NCBI GenBank assembly: GCA_043755435.1
Contig: JAYUSZ010000392.1
Coordinates: 1-50,028, forward strand
Direction of reading: 5' to 3'
DNA from: JANXSF01 sp043755435
GTDB lineage: Bacteria > Acidobacteriota > Terriglobia > Bryobacterales > Bryobacteraceae
Length of the DNA: 50,028 bases
Of this stretch, positions 34,102 through 42,494 are shown piece after piece; within the stretch, counting starts at the first letter, position 1; the number at the start of each line of letters is the position of its first letter. Position numbers and translations under genes: made by a program. The notes beneath the pieces are model-generated. The model saw only the letters and a list, made by a program, of their open reading frames with translations. It ran no database searches and was not told the origin of the DNA.

Positions 34102-34557
34102 ATGCCTTCCACTGCAGAAACCGCCAAAGCACTTCGCGCCGCACTTGATGCAGCCAGGGCACGAATGGCCACCTGGACTGATGCGCATGCGACTGAGAGG
34201 TGGCGTGGGCCAGGGACGTGGTCTCGTAAGGAAATTTTGGGCCATCTGGTGGATTCAGCAGCGAACAATCATCAACGCTTTGTGCGCGCAGCCATTGATG
34301 GCGAATATTCCGGACCGGGTTATCAACAGGAGGATTGGAATGCCACGGCTTGCTATCAGACCTTTCGGTGGAGCACCTTGTTGACACTTTGGACGAGCTA
34401 CAACTTACTGTTGGCACATGTACTGGAGAATCTACCACCGGAAAAGGCTTCGGCCGTTTGTTTGATCGCGGAGAACCCACCGGTGATCCTTCAATTTTTG
34501 GCAGAGGATTATGTGGCGCACATGAAACATCATTTGGATCAAATTTTTTCCGCTTAA
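34102..34557 (+). CDS. DinB-family protein
   Basis: Four-helix-bundle protein of 151 residues of the DinB/YfiT type. The metal-ligand histidines are recognisable in GHLVDSAANNHQRFV and in DYVAHMKHHLDQIF. Such proteins are often thiol-dependent transferases or stress proteins, but most have no known substrate. It follows the glycosidase by 20 bases on the same strand. Identity to fold is good; function unknown. Confidence 0.85.
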   Translation: MPSTAETAKALRAALDAARARMATWTDAHATERWRGPGTWSRKEILGHLVDSAANNHQRFVRAAIDGEYSGPGYQQEDWNATACYQTFRWSTLLTLWTSYNLLLAHVLENLPPEKASAVCLIAENPPVILQFLAEDYVAHMKHHLDQIFSA

Positions 34558-34848
34558 GATCGATAGGCTTTGCGTAACACTCCTCTTGCAGAAAGTGTAA
34601 TCGAATGGATCACCCCCCAAAGCGAACTATTACAGATACAGTCCTATGCTAGTTCTGCTAACTCATTACGATTGATAGCGGTAGGGTTGATGAAAATAGT
34701 GATCCGCGAAGTCTGAATGGTTGTGATCGGCAAACATATTACAAACAGGTTTGCTTTCCAAATCAAAAACAATCCTGTGGAAACCAATGGCGTCAGGACA
34801 GATCCAAGTTTCGTCGTGCTCCGTATGGAATTGCAGGAGACAACCAAA
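34558..34848. other. Spacer of about 290 bases without a gene
   Basis: Between the DinB-family stop and the SnoaL-like start. The upstream open codons of the next gene (from 34717) look noncoding. No terminator or promoter with both good boxes was found; an AGGAGA ribosome site for the next gene is present at 34835-34840. Confidence 0.5.
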
Positions 34849-35244
34849 ATGGACAATGTGAATGTGACGAAAGTGAAGGCAATTTATGAAGCCTTCGGAC
34901 GTGGTGACGTTTCAGCAATTCTTAGCGAACTTGCAGCGGATGTGAGTTGGGAATTTGAAGGCCCAAGCCAGATTCCATACACGGGTTCACGCCATGGAGT
35001 GGAACAAGTGGTGGGATTCTTTGAGGGAATCGCTGCTTCTGAACAAGATCAGAAGTTGGTGATGAATCAATACTTAGTGGATGGGAATTCGGTTGTAAGT
35101 TTGGGGCGGTATAGCGGTGCGGTGAAGGCAACTGGAAAGTTTTTTACAACGCCTGTGGCTCATGTTTGGGAATTTCGTGATGGCAAGGTCGCCCGTTGGA
35201 CCAACTACGTAAACACAGCTGCGCGGCTAGAAGCTTGTTCATAG
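34849..35244 (+). CDS. SnoaL/NTF2-like domain protein
   Basis: Protein of 131 residues with the cone-shaped NTF2-like fold of ketosteroid isomerase relatives. It begins NVTKVKAIYEAFGRGDVSAI, with the DVSWEFEGPSQIPYTGSRHG segment typical of SnoaL_2 proteins and the closing VAHVWEFRDGKVARWTNY. The start at 34849 is selected over 34717 for its AGGAGA site 8 bases upstream. Family members are small enzymes or ligand binders; no function can be assigned. Confidence 0.85.
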   Translation: MDNVNVTKVKAIYEAFGRGDVSAILSELAADVSWEFEGPSQIPYTGSRHGVEQVVGFFEGIAASEQDQKLVMNQYLVDGNSVVSLGRYSGAVKATGKFFTTPVAHVWEFRDGKVARWTNYVNTAARLEACS

Positions 35245-35285
35245 CCTGCTCGGGACAAGATACCAAATTTGCGGGCGGTGGATAG

Positions 35286-35717
35286 CTACGCACCCAACCT
35301 AGCCTCGTAAGGGACGACTTCACCGAGTTCCAAATTCCGGCGGAGGATGCGCATGTACATCGCCCAGCAACAGTTGGAGACCCGATAGTGTGCTGACGCC
35401 TCCTTCCATCCAGAATGATAAAAATCAACGGTGGTCACTCCGTCTTTTTCCTCGAGATCGAAACCCACCCGAGTATCGAGCCAGTCATCCATTGCCTGTG
35501 TCATCGTCCACTCAAATGCCAGCCCTGTCTGGCAACGTGTCACGGTTCCGCGCCAATGGTACTCGGCTCCGAACCAGAGGTCGTAGGTCTCGCCTAACGC
35601 AACTTTGCCACCGGAGCGCTTTGTCCACCAGCAATCCAGGCCCTGGGGCGAAGTCATCATTTCGAAGACCCGTTCCGTAGTGGCACGGATCGGAAAGCGG
35701 AGCAAAATATCGGCCAC
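35286..35717 (-). CDS. SRPBCC/AHSA1-like protein
   Basis: Protein of 143 residues with the START/Bet v1-like fold of AHSA1 (Hsp90 ATPase activator homologue) proteins. The N-terminus FPIRATTERVFEMMTSPQGL and the later WWTKRSGGKVALGETY are family hallmarks; a hydrophobic ligand pocket is expected. The end is 41 bases from the end of the convergent SnoaL gene, with no clear terminator between. Function unknown. Confidence 0.85.
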   Translation of the reverse strand: MADILLRFPIRATTERVFEMMTSPQGLDCWWTKRSGGKVALGETYDLWFGAEYHWRGTVTRCQTGLAFEWTMTQAMDDWLDTRVGFDLEEKDGVTTVDFYHSGWKEASAHYRVSNCCWAMYMRILRRNLELGEVVPYEARLGA

Positions 35718-35852
35718 GGATTCACCTCACACGTCGCTGCCCAAAGTTCGATTGTGCCAAGCCCTGGGCTTGGATTTCAGTTTAGCTAAGACTTACTTGT
35801 TTTGGGTAAGGCTGCGCACCCGAATCTGCAGGGATCGATCCGAAGCCAGCCG

Positions 35853-37259
35853 TTAGGAGGCAGCCGCTTCCAAACTCTTCAGTTTGGCAGCCAATGTTGT
35901 GCGCTTCAACCCAAGGATATCCGCCGCACGCTTCTTATTTCCTTGAGTCCGGCGCAAAGCCTGATCGATGAGTTCCCTTTCAAGGCGATTCACCATTGCT
36001 TCAAAATCAATATTGACTCCGTCCAAACTGATGTTTGAAGCATCGGTGATTGGAACCGAGTTGGTAGAATTACCGATGGCGAAATCACTTGATATTAGAA
36101 GATTCCTATCCCCACTCAGCGTGATTGCCCGGTCGACTGCATTTTCCAATTGCCTTACATTTCCCGGCCAATGGTAATTCATCAGGTGTTCTAGCGCCTC
36201 GCGGGTCACATTTTTTAGCGGCATTTCTTCCTGTTCTGAGATCTTATTCAGGAAATGTTCGACCAATAGAGGAATGTCGTCCAACCGGTCTCGCAATGCA
36301 GGTAGTTTCACCGGAACCACGTTGAGCCTGTAGAACAGGTCTTCCCTAAATTTTCCTTCCCGGCAGCGTACCTCTAGGTCGACGTTTGTGGCAGCAATTA
36401 CCCTGACGTCCACTTTGTGAATTTCTGAACTGCCAAGCCTTTGAATTTCCTTTTCCTGCAACACCCGCAGTAGTTTTGCTTGGGTCTCCAGCGGCATGTC
36501 GCCGATTTCATCCAGAAAGATAGTGCTCTTGTCCGCTTGTTCAAATCGGCCGGCTCTGCCCTGTGCCGCACCAGTGAATGCGCCCTTGGTATGGCCAAAT
36601 AGCTCCGATTCGAGCAAAGCTTCAGGTAGAGCAGTACAATTCACTGCAACCATCGGAAGTTTCCCTCGCGGACTGGCCAAATGCAATGCTTTAGCGACAA
36701 TTTCTTTACCTGTGCCAGTCTCTCCGGTGATTAGGACCGTGCTACGGCGCAGAGCGAGTAGCCTGACCGTCGCCGCCAGTTGCTCCATGGGAGGACTATT
36801 CCCGACAAGGAATCGACGCCACGGTTCGTCAACCCTTTGTGTTTGAAATTGCTGGATCGGCTCTGAACAAATTGTATCTGAGGAGAGTTTTTGCGCAGCA
36901 GCGCCGATCCAGTGTGCCAACTCGTCAGCAGGAACATGCTCTGGATAAGCCATGTAGTGAAATATCCCGTGCTTGACGAGTTCAACAGCCTCTCTTACGG
37001 ATCCTTCAGGATTCCAAACTAGTATTAAAGCACCGGGTGATGCTTCACGAATTGCGTCCAGAATAAGTTCTGGTTTTTCGCGAAGGCCTGGAAGTTCGAC
37101 GAAAACGACATCGATCGCTTCGTGCAAAGCCTCGAAGCAGTTAACCAGAGTCACTTCGGAACCAGGCAGCTTTGCTTTGAGACAATCCACATCTCTGTTC
37201 CCAGTGCTTTCAGCCACTAGCCAGAAAACACGCAGCGAAGTTGTGATTTGCCTCGTCAT
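35853..37259 (-). CDS. Sigma-54-dependent activator with degenerate receiver domain
   Basis: NtrC-type regulator of 468 residues. The AAA+ domain (about 150-380) has Walker A GETGTGKE (179-186), the sigma-54 contact loop GAFTGA, Walker B IFLDEIGDM and the arginine-rich end NYHWPGNVRQLENAV. The C-terminal Fis-type helix-turn-helix reads NKKRAADILGLKRTTLAAKL. The N-terminal 120 residues have a receiver-like fold, but the phosphoacceptor position in DVVFVELPG is Glu55 and the conserved Lys is not evident. The start is chosen at 37259 because AAGGGC lies 7 bases upstream. Target promoters are unknown; no histidine kinase is adjacent. Confidence 0.92.
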   Translation of the reverse strand: MTRQITTSLRVFWLVAESTGNRDVDCLKAKLPGSEVTLVNCFEALHEAIDVVFVELPGLREKPELILDAIREASPGALILVWNPEGSVREAVELVKHGIFHYMAYPEHVPADELAHWIGAAAQKLSSDTICSEPIQQFQTQRVDEPWRRFLVGNSPPMEQLAATVRLLALRRSTVLITGETGTGKEIVAKALHLASPRGKLPMVAVNCTALPEALLESELFGHTKGAFTGAAQGRAGRFEQADKSTIFLDEIGDMPLETQAKLLRVLQEKEIQRLGSSEIHKVDVRVIAATNVDLEVRCREGKFREDLFYRLNVVPVKLPALRDRLDDIPLLVEHFLNKISEQEEMPLKNVTREALEHLMNYHWPGNVRQLENAVDRAITLSGDRNLLISSDFAIGNSTNSVPITDASNISLDGVNIDFEAMVNRLERELIDQALRRTQGNKKRAADILGLKRTTLAAKLKSLEAAAS

Positions 37260-37350
37260 TAATTCGCCCTTCATTCGCCTCATAATTACCATCGTCTCGA
37301 CACTCTTTCGCCATTACGCCAGATTTATCCGATGCTGATCAGATGGGGGA

Positions 37351-37356
37351 TATAAT
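37351..37356 (+). promoter_or_regulatory. -10 box upstream of the rhodanese gene
   Basis: Exact TATAAT 32 bases before the preferred start at 37388. It lies downstream of the alternative start at 37343, which supports the later start. No clear -35. Confidence 0.4.
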
Positions 37357-37387
37357 GCGCTGGGAGTCGTCCAGCTATACTAAGCTG

Positions 37388-37774
37388 ATGAAGCTACTCT
37401 TACTCCTATCCACCTTTGCACTCGCCTTCACTTTCGCCCAACCTGCAGCCGGACCGAAGAAACTAACGCCCGAAGAGTTGAAGCAGATGATCGATTCCAA
37501 ACAGAAGTTTTTCTTCCTAGATGTTCGCGAAGCGAACGAACTGGAGGAAAGAGGGACCATCAAAGGATATGTGAATATCCCTTTGAGCCAGTTGGAATCA
37601 CGAGCCAGTGAAATACCTCGGGATGTGGCTATTGTTAGTGCGTGTGCCCGCGGTAAGCGCGCCGCAACAGCTGCAGCGATCCTGGAAAAGCAAGGATTCA
37701 AGCAAATCACACTTTGCGCCATGGAAGAGTATAAGGCCAAGGGCTACGATCTGATTTATCCTAAGGCGAAATAA
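37388..37774 (+). CDS. Exported rhodanese-domain sulfurtransferase
   Basis: Single-domain rhodanese of 128 residues. A signal peptide (MKLLLLLSTFALAFTFAQ) precedes the domain. The CDC25/rhodanese start KFFFLDVREANELEERG is followed by the active-site loop SACARGKRAATAA with the catalytic cysteine. It would move sulfane sulfur to a thiol acceptor in the periplasm. The start at 37388 is preferred because it gives a clean signal peptide and follows a TATAAT at 37351. It is divergent from the sigma-54 activator; a shared role is possible but unproven. Confidence 0.88.
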   Translation: MKLLLLLSTFALAFTFAQPAAGPKKLTPEELKQMIDSKQKFFFLDVREANELEERGTIKGYVNIPLSQLESRASEIPRDVAIVSACARGKRAATAAAILEKQGFKQITLCAMEEYKAKGYDLIYPKAK

Positions 37775-37788
37775 CTGCGGAAGCGATC

Positions 37789-37829
37789 TACAAGTAGCGC
37801 TTGTAATCTGACCAGAATTGATTTATTAT
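37789..37829 (+). promoter_or_regulatory. phd-vapC promoter with operator-like inverted repeat
   Basis: TTGTAA (37801-37806), 17 bases, then TATTAT (37824-37829) form a promoter. TACAAG-TAGCG-CTTGTA (37789-37805) is a perfect inverted repeat overlapping the -35, the position used by Phd antitoxins for self-repression. With the ATG at 37836, transcription would begin at or next to the start codon, so the mRNA may be leaderless. Confidence 0.6.
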
Positions 37830-37835
37830 CCAGTC

Positions 37836-38117
37836 ATGGCAAGTAGCGCTACGAAGACTGCTTTGGTGAACCTTCAAGACGCAAAGACTCAGTTCTCCCG
37901 CTACATTGACCGGGTTGAACAGGGTGAAGTGGTCATTGTGTGCCGGCATAACAAACCTGTGGCTGAACTGCGCCCAATAGCCAAGAAGCTAGTTTCAGCT
38001 CCGCGCGAGCCGGGTTTGTGGAAAGGCCAGATCAGTTGGAATGAGGGTGCATTTGCCCCGATGGACGGTCCGGAATTGTCTGATTTTGATGGCCCTCTGT
38101 TTCCTGGCAAGCCATGA
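37836..38117 (+). CDS. Phd/YefM-like antitoxin
   Basis: Antitoxin of 93 residues. The front half (TALVNLQDAKTQFSRYIDRV and GEVVIVCRHNKPVAELRPI) is the Phd/YefM DNA-binding and dimer fold; the back half is the flexible toxin-binding tail (GPELSDFDGPLFPGKP). The stop overlaps the toxin start (ATGA). The start is ATG at 37836 because the codons before it lie inside the promoter. No ribosome site is seen, consistent with a leaderless message. Confidence 0.92.
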   Translation: MASSATKTALVNLQDAKTQFSRYIDRVEQGEVVIVCRHNKPVAELRPIAKKLVSAPREPGLWKGQISWNEGAFAPMDGPELSDFDGPLFPGKP

Positions 38118-38500
38118 AGTACCTGCTTGATACCTGTACTTTTCTTTGGTTTATGGAGGACTCTCCGGTTTTGACCGCAACCGCAAAGAAGGCGATTATC
38201 GACCCAGAAAATGAAGTTTATCTGAGCGCTGTATCTGGTTGGGAGATAGGTCGTAAATATGCGAAAGGAGACCTGAAACTCCCCAAACGGCCGGAAGTGT
38301 TACTGCCTGAAATGCGCGAAAGAACAAACATCCTTTCTCTGCCGCTCAGCGAACTAGAGGCGATTTCGGCGGAGAAACTGCCGTTGATTCATAAGGATCC
38401 GTTCGACAGGATGTTGATCTCGCAAGCCATTTTGAATGGGATGACACTAGTCACTTCTGATGGGGTTTTCGGCGGGTACACCGTGTCGCTGCTTTGGTAG
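38114..38500 (+). CDS. PIN-domain toxin partner of Phd
   Basis: PIN-domain ribonuclease of 128 residues. Acidic residues are placed as expected: Asp6 in MKYLLDTCTFLWFM, Glu44 in SAVSGWEIGRKY, Asp95/Asp98 in HKDPFDRMLISQA and Asp115 in VTSDGVFGGY. This subgroup (PIN toxin with Phd antitoxin) is common. The start overlaps the antitoxin stop by four bases. It ends 6 bases before the stop of the convergent permease gene. Confidence 0.92.
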   Translation: MKYLLDTCTFLWFMEDSPVLTATAKKAIIDPENEVYLSAVSGWEIGRKYAKGDLKLPKRPEVLLPEMRERTNILSLPLSELEAISAEKLPLIHKDPFDRMLISQAILNGMTLVTSDGVFGGYTVSLLW

Positions 38501-38506
38501 ATGAAG

Positions 38507-40954
38507 TTACTCACTGCGAAGCGCGGTCATAGGATCCACTTTCGACGCGCGATATGCAGGGATCGCACTGGCAATCACGGACACGCTACTCAGCAACAAT
38601 GCCCCTGTGATTAGAACAGCAGGATCGCGCGAATCGCCTTTCGCCCATTGTGCGACGATTTTGCTCATTCCAAGGCTCATCGCCAAACCCAATAGGATCC
38701 CGCCCCCCACGCTCCACGCCATCGATTGCAGCACGATTCGCGTTATGTGCGAACGCTCTGCGCCTAACGCCATGCGTATGCCAAACTCGTTGGTGCGCTG
38801 CGCCACTGTGTAGGAAACCACGCTATACAAACCCACTGCTGCCAGGGCCAAGGCCAACCCGCTGAACACTCCAAAGACCGCCGCTGCCAAACGTTCTTGT
38901 TGCCACTCCTGCTCTTCGGAGATCCAGGTCTCCAGATCACCCGTCACATTCGCGCTCTGTTGATCGGCGTTGATGGCTGTCAGCTGCTTGCGGACCGTGC
39001 GAAGCATCGTCAGCGGAGGAACCTCGGTTCTGACCAGGATCTGTGTCCCCCACCACATGTGGAGTGAATACGGCACAAAAACCGCTGGGGTGATGGGCCG
39101 GGAGAGACCGTCGTTCTTCGAATCCTCAACTACTCCAACGATCTGTAACCAGGAGTTTCGCATCTTCTCCGGCGAAACTGCTCCTGGCGAATCCTCCCCA
39201 AGCAGACTCAACTGGATCGATTGGCCAATAGCGCCGCTCTCGTTCGTAAAATAGCGTTGGGCCATAGTCTTGTTAATGACAGCAAGGTGGCTTGCATTGT
39301 GGTTCTCTTTGTCATCCCAGATTCGTCCTTGCAGCAAAGGTACTCGAAGAATTGCGAAGTACTCGGGACTGATCATGTTGACCGACGCCATCTGTTGTTC
39401 GGCTTCCGATGATGGCTTACCCAGAATCTGAAACTTCTGACGCCAGCCACTGCGCGGCGGAGTTGCGTTGGTTGAAATCGCAGCCATGTTCACACCAGGT
39501 GTTTCCGCCACCTTGTTTCGCAATTGCTCAAAATAGGACACACGCGAAGCCCAAGTTTTGTGAGAGTTTTCCTGCAGCGGAATTCCAACTGACATCACCT
39601 TATGGGGATCGTAACCCAATGGCGTGTGGATAAGCCGAAAGAACCCCTTCATGGCAGTGCCTGCCCCGGCCAGTAGCACTAGCGTTAAGCCAACTTGCAA
39701 CGTGATCAGTGCATTGTGTGTGCTGCGTCCGCGGACGCTTCCAGTTGCGCGTTTGGTATTCGATACAATCACATTGCTTAATTGCATTCGCGACAATTGC
39801 AAAGCGGGCCACAATCCGAAAAGCAGAACGGTAGCCAAAGCCACCACTGCGCTGAACAACAGCACAGGCAGATTAATCTGAATCACTACTTCTGGAGCAA
39901 ACGCATGCTGTGGTAACACCGTTTTGATGCCGGACAAAATGCCATAAGATGCCAGTGCTCCAAACACAACACCCAACACCGCTAGCAGAATTGATTCCGT
40001 CAGCAACTGACGTACAATGCGTCCGGTGCCCGCGCCCACGGCGGCGCGCACAGCGAGTTCGTGCTGGCGGGCTGTGCCTTGCGCCATAAGCAGGATGGAG
40101 ACATTTCCGCATCCGATTGTCAAAAGAAGGGCCACTGCTCCGAATAGGAGAAACAAGATCCCAGACATCCTTCTGCTGACCCATGCGTTGAGATCCTCAA
40201 CGTTGATTTTGAAGTTCTCTGGAAAGCGCTTTGGCGCATCCTTTGCGAACTGTTCCACCAGCGTCTGTAGCGCTGCGTTTGCAGACTGCTGGGATACGCC
40301 GGGTTTTAGCCGGAAGTCCACAATGCAATAGTGATCCGGATCGGAAATCATCTTCAGTGGTAGGTACACGTCGGCGTTGTACCAGCGGAATCGCGGAGCG
40401 GCCACACCCACTATGGAGTAAGTCTTTCGGTCAAGTTGCAGATTCTTGCCAACCGCATCTGGATCGGAGCCTAGATGTTCCTGCCAGAACTTGAAGGAGA
40501 CCAGCACTACGGGTTGAGGGTCCTGGCCATCAACGGCATCTGAGGGCAACAACCCTCTTCCCATCGCTGCCGGCACGCCAAGATCAATGAATCCGGTGGA
40601 GATGAGGCCAATGACATGGACGTTTTCCGGCAACTCCCGGGCCGTAAGCGTCATGGCATGGTAGTCCATGGCCAGAACACTTTCGATGATATTCAACTGC
40701 CGCAGCTGCTGGATCTGCGGGATGTTCAATCGGATTTCGTCGGTGGAAGTGGATTTGGTTGTGGCAGTGAGCCGCAGGATTCCGTCGGCTGCCCGAAATG
40801 GATATGGGTTGATTAGCGCGGCGTAAATCACACTGAAGACTGCGGTGGTGGCCCCAATGCCGAGGGCCAGAGAGATGACTGCGGTGAAGGTGAATCCTGG
40901 ACTCTTGATGAGCTGCCGCGCTGCATAGCGCATGTCGTTAATCAGGGAATTCAT
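38507..40954 (-). CDS. ADOP-type double-FtsX ABC permease
   Basis: Membrane protein of 815 residues with two MacB-type periplasmic core domains and two FtsX permease domains. The N-terminus (SPGFTFTAVISLALGIGATT and AVFSVIYAALINPYPF) and the C-terminus (YTVAQRTNEFGIRMALGA, ending IPAYRASKVDPMTALRSE) are hallmarks of the Acidobacterial duplicated orphan permease family. No ABC ATPase gene is next to it, as is usual for 'orphan' members, so the energiser and the exported substrate are unknown. Confidence 0.93.
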   Translation of the reverse strand: MNSLINDMRYAARQLIKSPGFTFTAVISLALGIGATTAVFSVIYAALINPYPFRAADGILRLTATTKSTSTDEIRLNIPQIQQLRQLNIIESVLAMDYHAMTLTARELPENVHVIGLISTGFIDLGVPAAMGRGLLPSDAVDGQDPQPVVLVSFKFWQEHLGSDPDAVGKNLQLDRKTYSIVGVAAPRFRWYNADVYLPLKMISDPDHYCIVDFRLKPGVSQQSANAALQTLVEQFAKDAPKRFPENFKINVEDLNAWVSRRMSGILFLLFGAVALLLTIGCGNVSILLMAQGTARQHELAVRAAVGAGTGRIVRQLLTESILLAVLGVVFGALASYGILSGIKTVLPQHAFAPEVVIQINLPVLLFSAVVALATVLLFGLWPALQLSRMQLSNVIVSNTKRATGSVRGRSTHNALITLQVGLTLVLLAGAGTAMKGFFRLIHTPLGYDPHKVMSVGIPLQENSHKTWASRVSYFEQLRNKVAETPGVNMAAISTNATPPRSGWRQKFQILGKPSSEAEQQMASVNMISPEYFAILRVPLLQGRIWDDKENHNASHLAVINKTMAQRYFTNESGAIGQSIQLSLLGEDSPGAVSPEKMRNSWLQIVGVVEDSKNDGLSRPITPAVFVPYSLHMWWGTQILVRTEVPPLTMLRTVRKQLTAINADQQSANVTGDLETWISEEQEWQQERLAAAVFGVFSGLALALAAVGLYSVVSYTVAQRTNEFGIRMALGAERSHITRIVLQSMAWSVGGGILLGLAMSLGMSKIVAQWAKGDSRDPAVLITGALLLSSVSVIASAIPAYRASKVDPMTALRSE

Positions 40955-41075
40955 TGGAATTTACGCCAACCATGATGACACGAATTTCAAACGCCTGACT
41001 CCCATACAACGATCAGTGGGTATGAGAGGTGATCTCTCGGCGGTACATCAGGCCAAGCTTTGGCAAAATCAACGG

Positions 41076-42482
41076 CTACTTTTTTAGGACACTATATTTG
41101 GTAGCCGCATCCTCAAACTTGAATCCCAGAGTGTTTGGAGTGATGGAAACTTCCGTTGACAGCTTAAATGGATAAGTGCCCCCGCTTGGAAATGTCAATT
41201 CCACAAAGAAGGCCGTAAACCCTTTTGCAGGCGCTGCCACTTTCCCAACATAACTTCCATCCTGCTGCGACGTCAACGGAGTTGCACGATAGGCTTTGCC
41301 GATTACATCTAGGCGGAAATCACGAGCGTCGGGATTCGTCGCCTGCCATAAAGTTACGGCGCTGGGCTTGTCCATTGTCTTCACTGTGAGCGTCCCATCC
41401 TTCGCTTTGTTCCAGCTAAATCGGGGTCGCGGCTTGTTCGCCAATACAGCTTCATAGAAAGCTGTCAAGCTCTCCAAGGCATCACTTCCCGCCAAATTAT
41501 GCTTTGCATTGGGAACATAGCGAATGTGTTTTTCTTCCTGCAGACTGTCGTAATAGAACTGCGAATTGTCTGGAAGAAAGAACTCATCGCCGGAAGCGTT
41601 GATCAGAAACTTCGGCATTTTCAGAGACGCTCTATTGCGATAGTTGAACGGATCTTCAATCTGAAGAACGGCTCTGTATTCCGGAGTTCCTATCTTGTGA
41701 GGGAACAGTCCGTGATTCACGTAGTCTTTTAACGACGGTGCAAAGAATCCGTACACCTCAAAATGATGGCGCGTGATCGCTTCGCTATTCAAAGCGTCAA
41801 TCACCATAGGAGCGATTGCCACAACTCGGGGATCGACGGCACCCACAAGCCATGTTGTCCAGCCACGCTTGGATCCGCCGGCTACGACGAAGCGCTCCAC
41901 CTTAGTGCCACCGCCTGCAGGGCTGGCAGTAAATTCCTGAATGGCATCCATTGCACGCACTCCGCTTTTCACCATCGCCAGACGGACTAACCAAGTGTCA
42001 TCTTTAGTTTCAAAATGCCTCACGCGGCTGTAGGCAATCAGGTCGTCTTCCTTGCGGCCAACTTGCTTTGAATCGTTGAAATGCAATGGTTGGTTAGGGA
42101 CCATCCCCAACTCAGCAACAATCGTTCCAGTATCCAGAGCCATGCGCGTAACCCGCGCCGAAGCCGATTTCGGTGCGGGGTCAAGGTTACTGCCCGACCC
42201 TATGAAAAGGAAGCCGGACCCTTTTACCTTGACTAAGTCAGGTTTGACGATCGTTAACCAATGCTTCCACACTGGTTTATCCACTTCAGCTGCGGTGCGC
42301 CATGTTTGGGAAGTAAGTTCCAGCACGTAGGCCTTGTAACCTTCGCCGGGAAGTGTGCTTAATAGTTTCCAGCCATAGACGGAATCTTTCCGGGCAACAT
42401 AACGATCAAGCGCCTGGGTGCTTGGTTGTGCCACCACTATAGCTGCAAGAAAGCTAACCTGTACTATGAAGGGAATTTTCAT
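41076..42482 (-). CDS. PhoPQ-activated pathogenicity-related (PqaA)-like hydrolase
   Basis: Exported alpha/beta hydrolase of 468 residues. A signal peptide (MKIPFIVQVSFLAAIVVAQ) leads into the PqaA-type domain. The nucleophile elbow is VVAGGSKRGWTTWLVGAVDP; later GDEFFLPDNSQFYYDSL and VPNAKHNLAGSD supply likely acid and histidine. The C-terminal 110 residues look like a beta-sandwich. It begins 12 bases after the receptor gene stop, so the two are probably co-transcribed. Substrate is not known for the family. Confidence 0.88.
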   Translation of the reverse strand: MKIPFIVQVSFLAAIVVAQPSTQALDRYVARKDSVYGWKLLSTLPGEGYKAYVLELTSQTWRTAAEVDKPVWKHWLTIVKPDLVKVKGSGFLFIGSGSNLDPAPKSASARVTRMALDTGTIVAELGMVPNQPLHFNDSKQVGRKEDDLIAYSRVRHFETKDDTWLVRLAMVKSGVRAMDAIQEFTASPAGGGTKVERFVVAGGSKRGWTTWLVGAVDPRVVAIAPMVIDALNSEAITRHHFEVYGFFAPSLKDYVNHGLFPHKIGTPEYRAVLQIEDPFNYRNRASLKMPKFLINASGDEFFLPDNSQFYYDSLQEEKHIRYVPNAKHNLAGSDALESLTAFYEAVLANKPRPRFSWNKAKDGTLTVKTMDKPSAVTLWQATNPDARDFRLDVIGKAYRATPLTSQQDGSYVGKVAAPAKGFTAFFVELTFPSGGTYPFKLSTEVSITPNTLGFKFEDAATKYSVLKK

Positions 42483-42494
42483 TGTTCAACTCTA

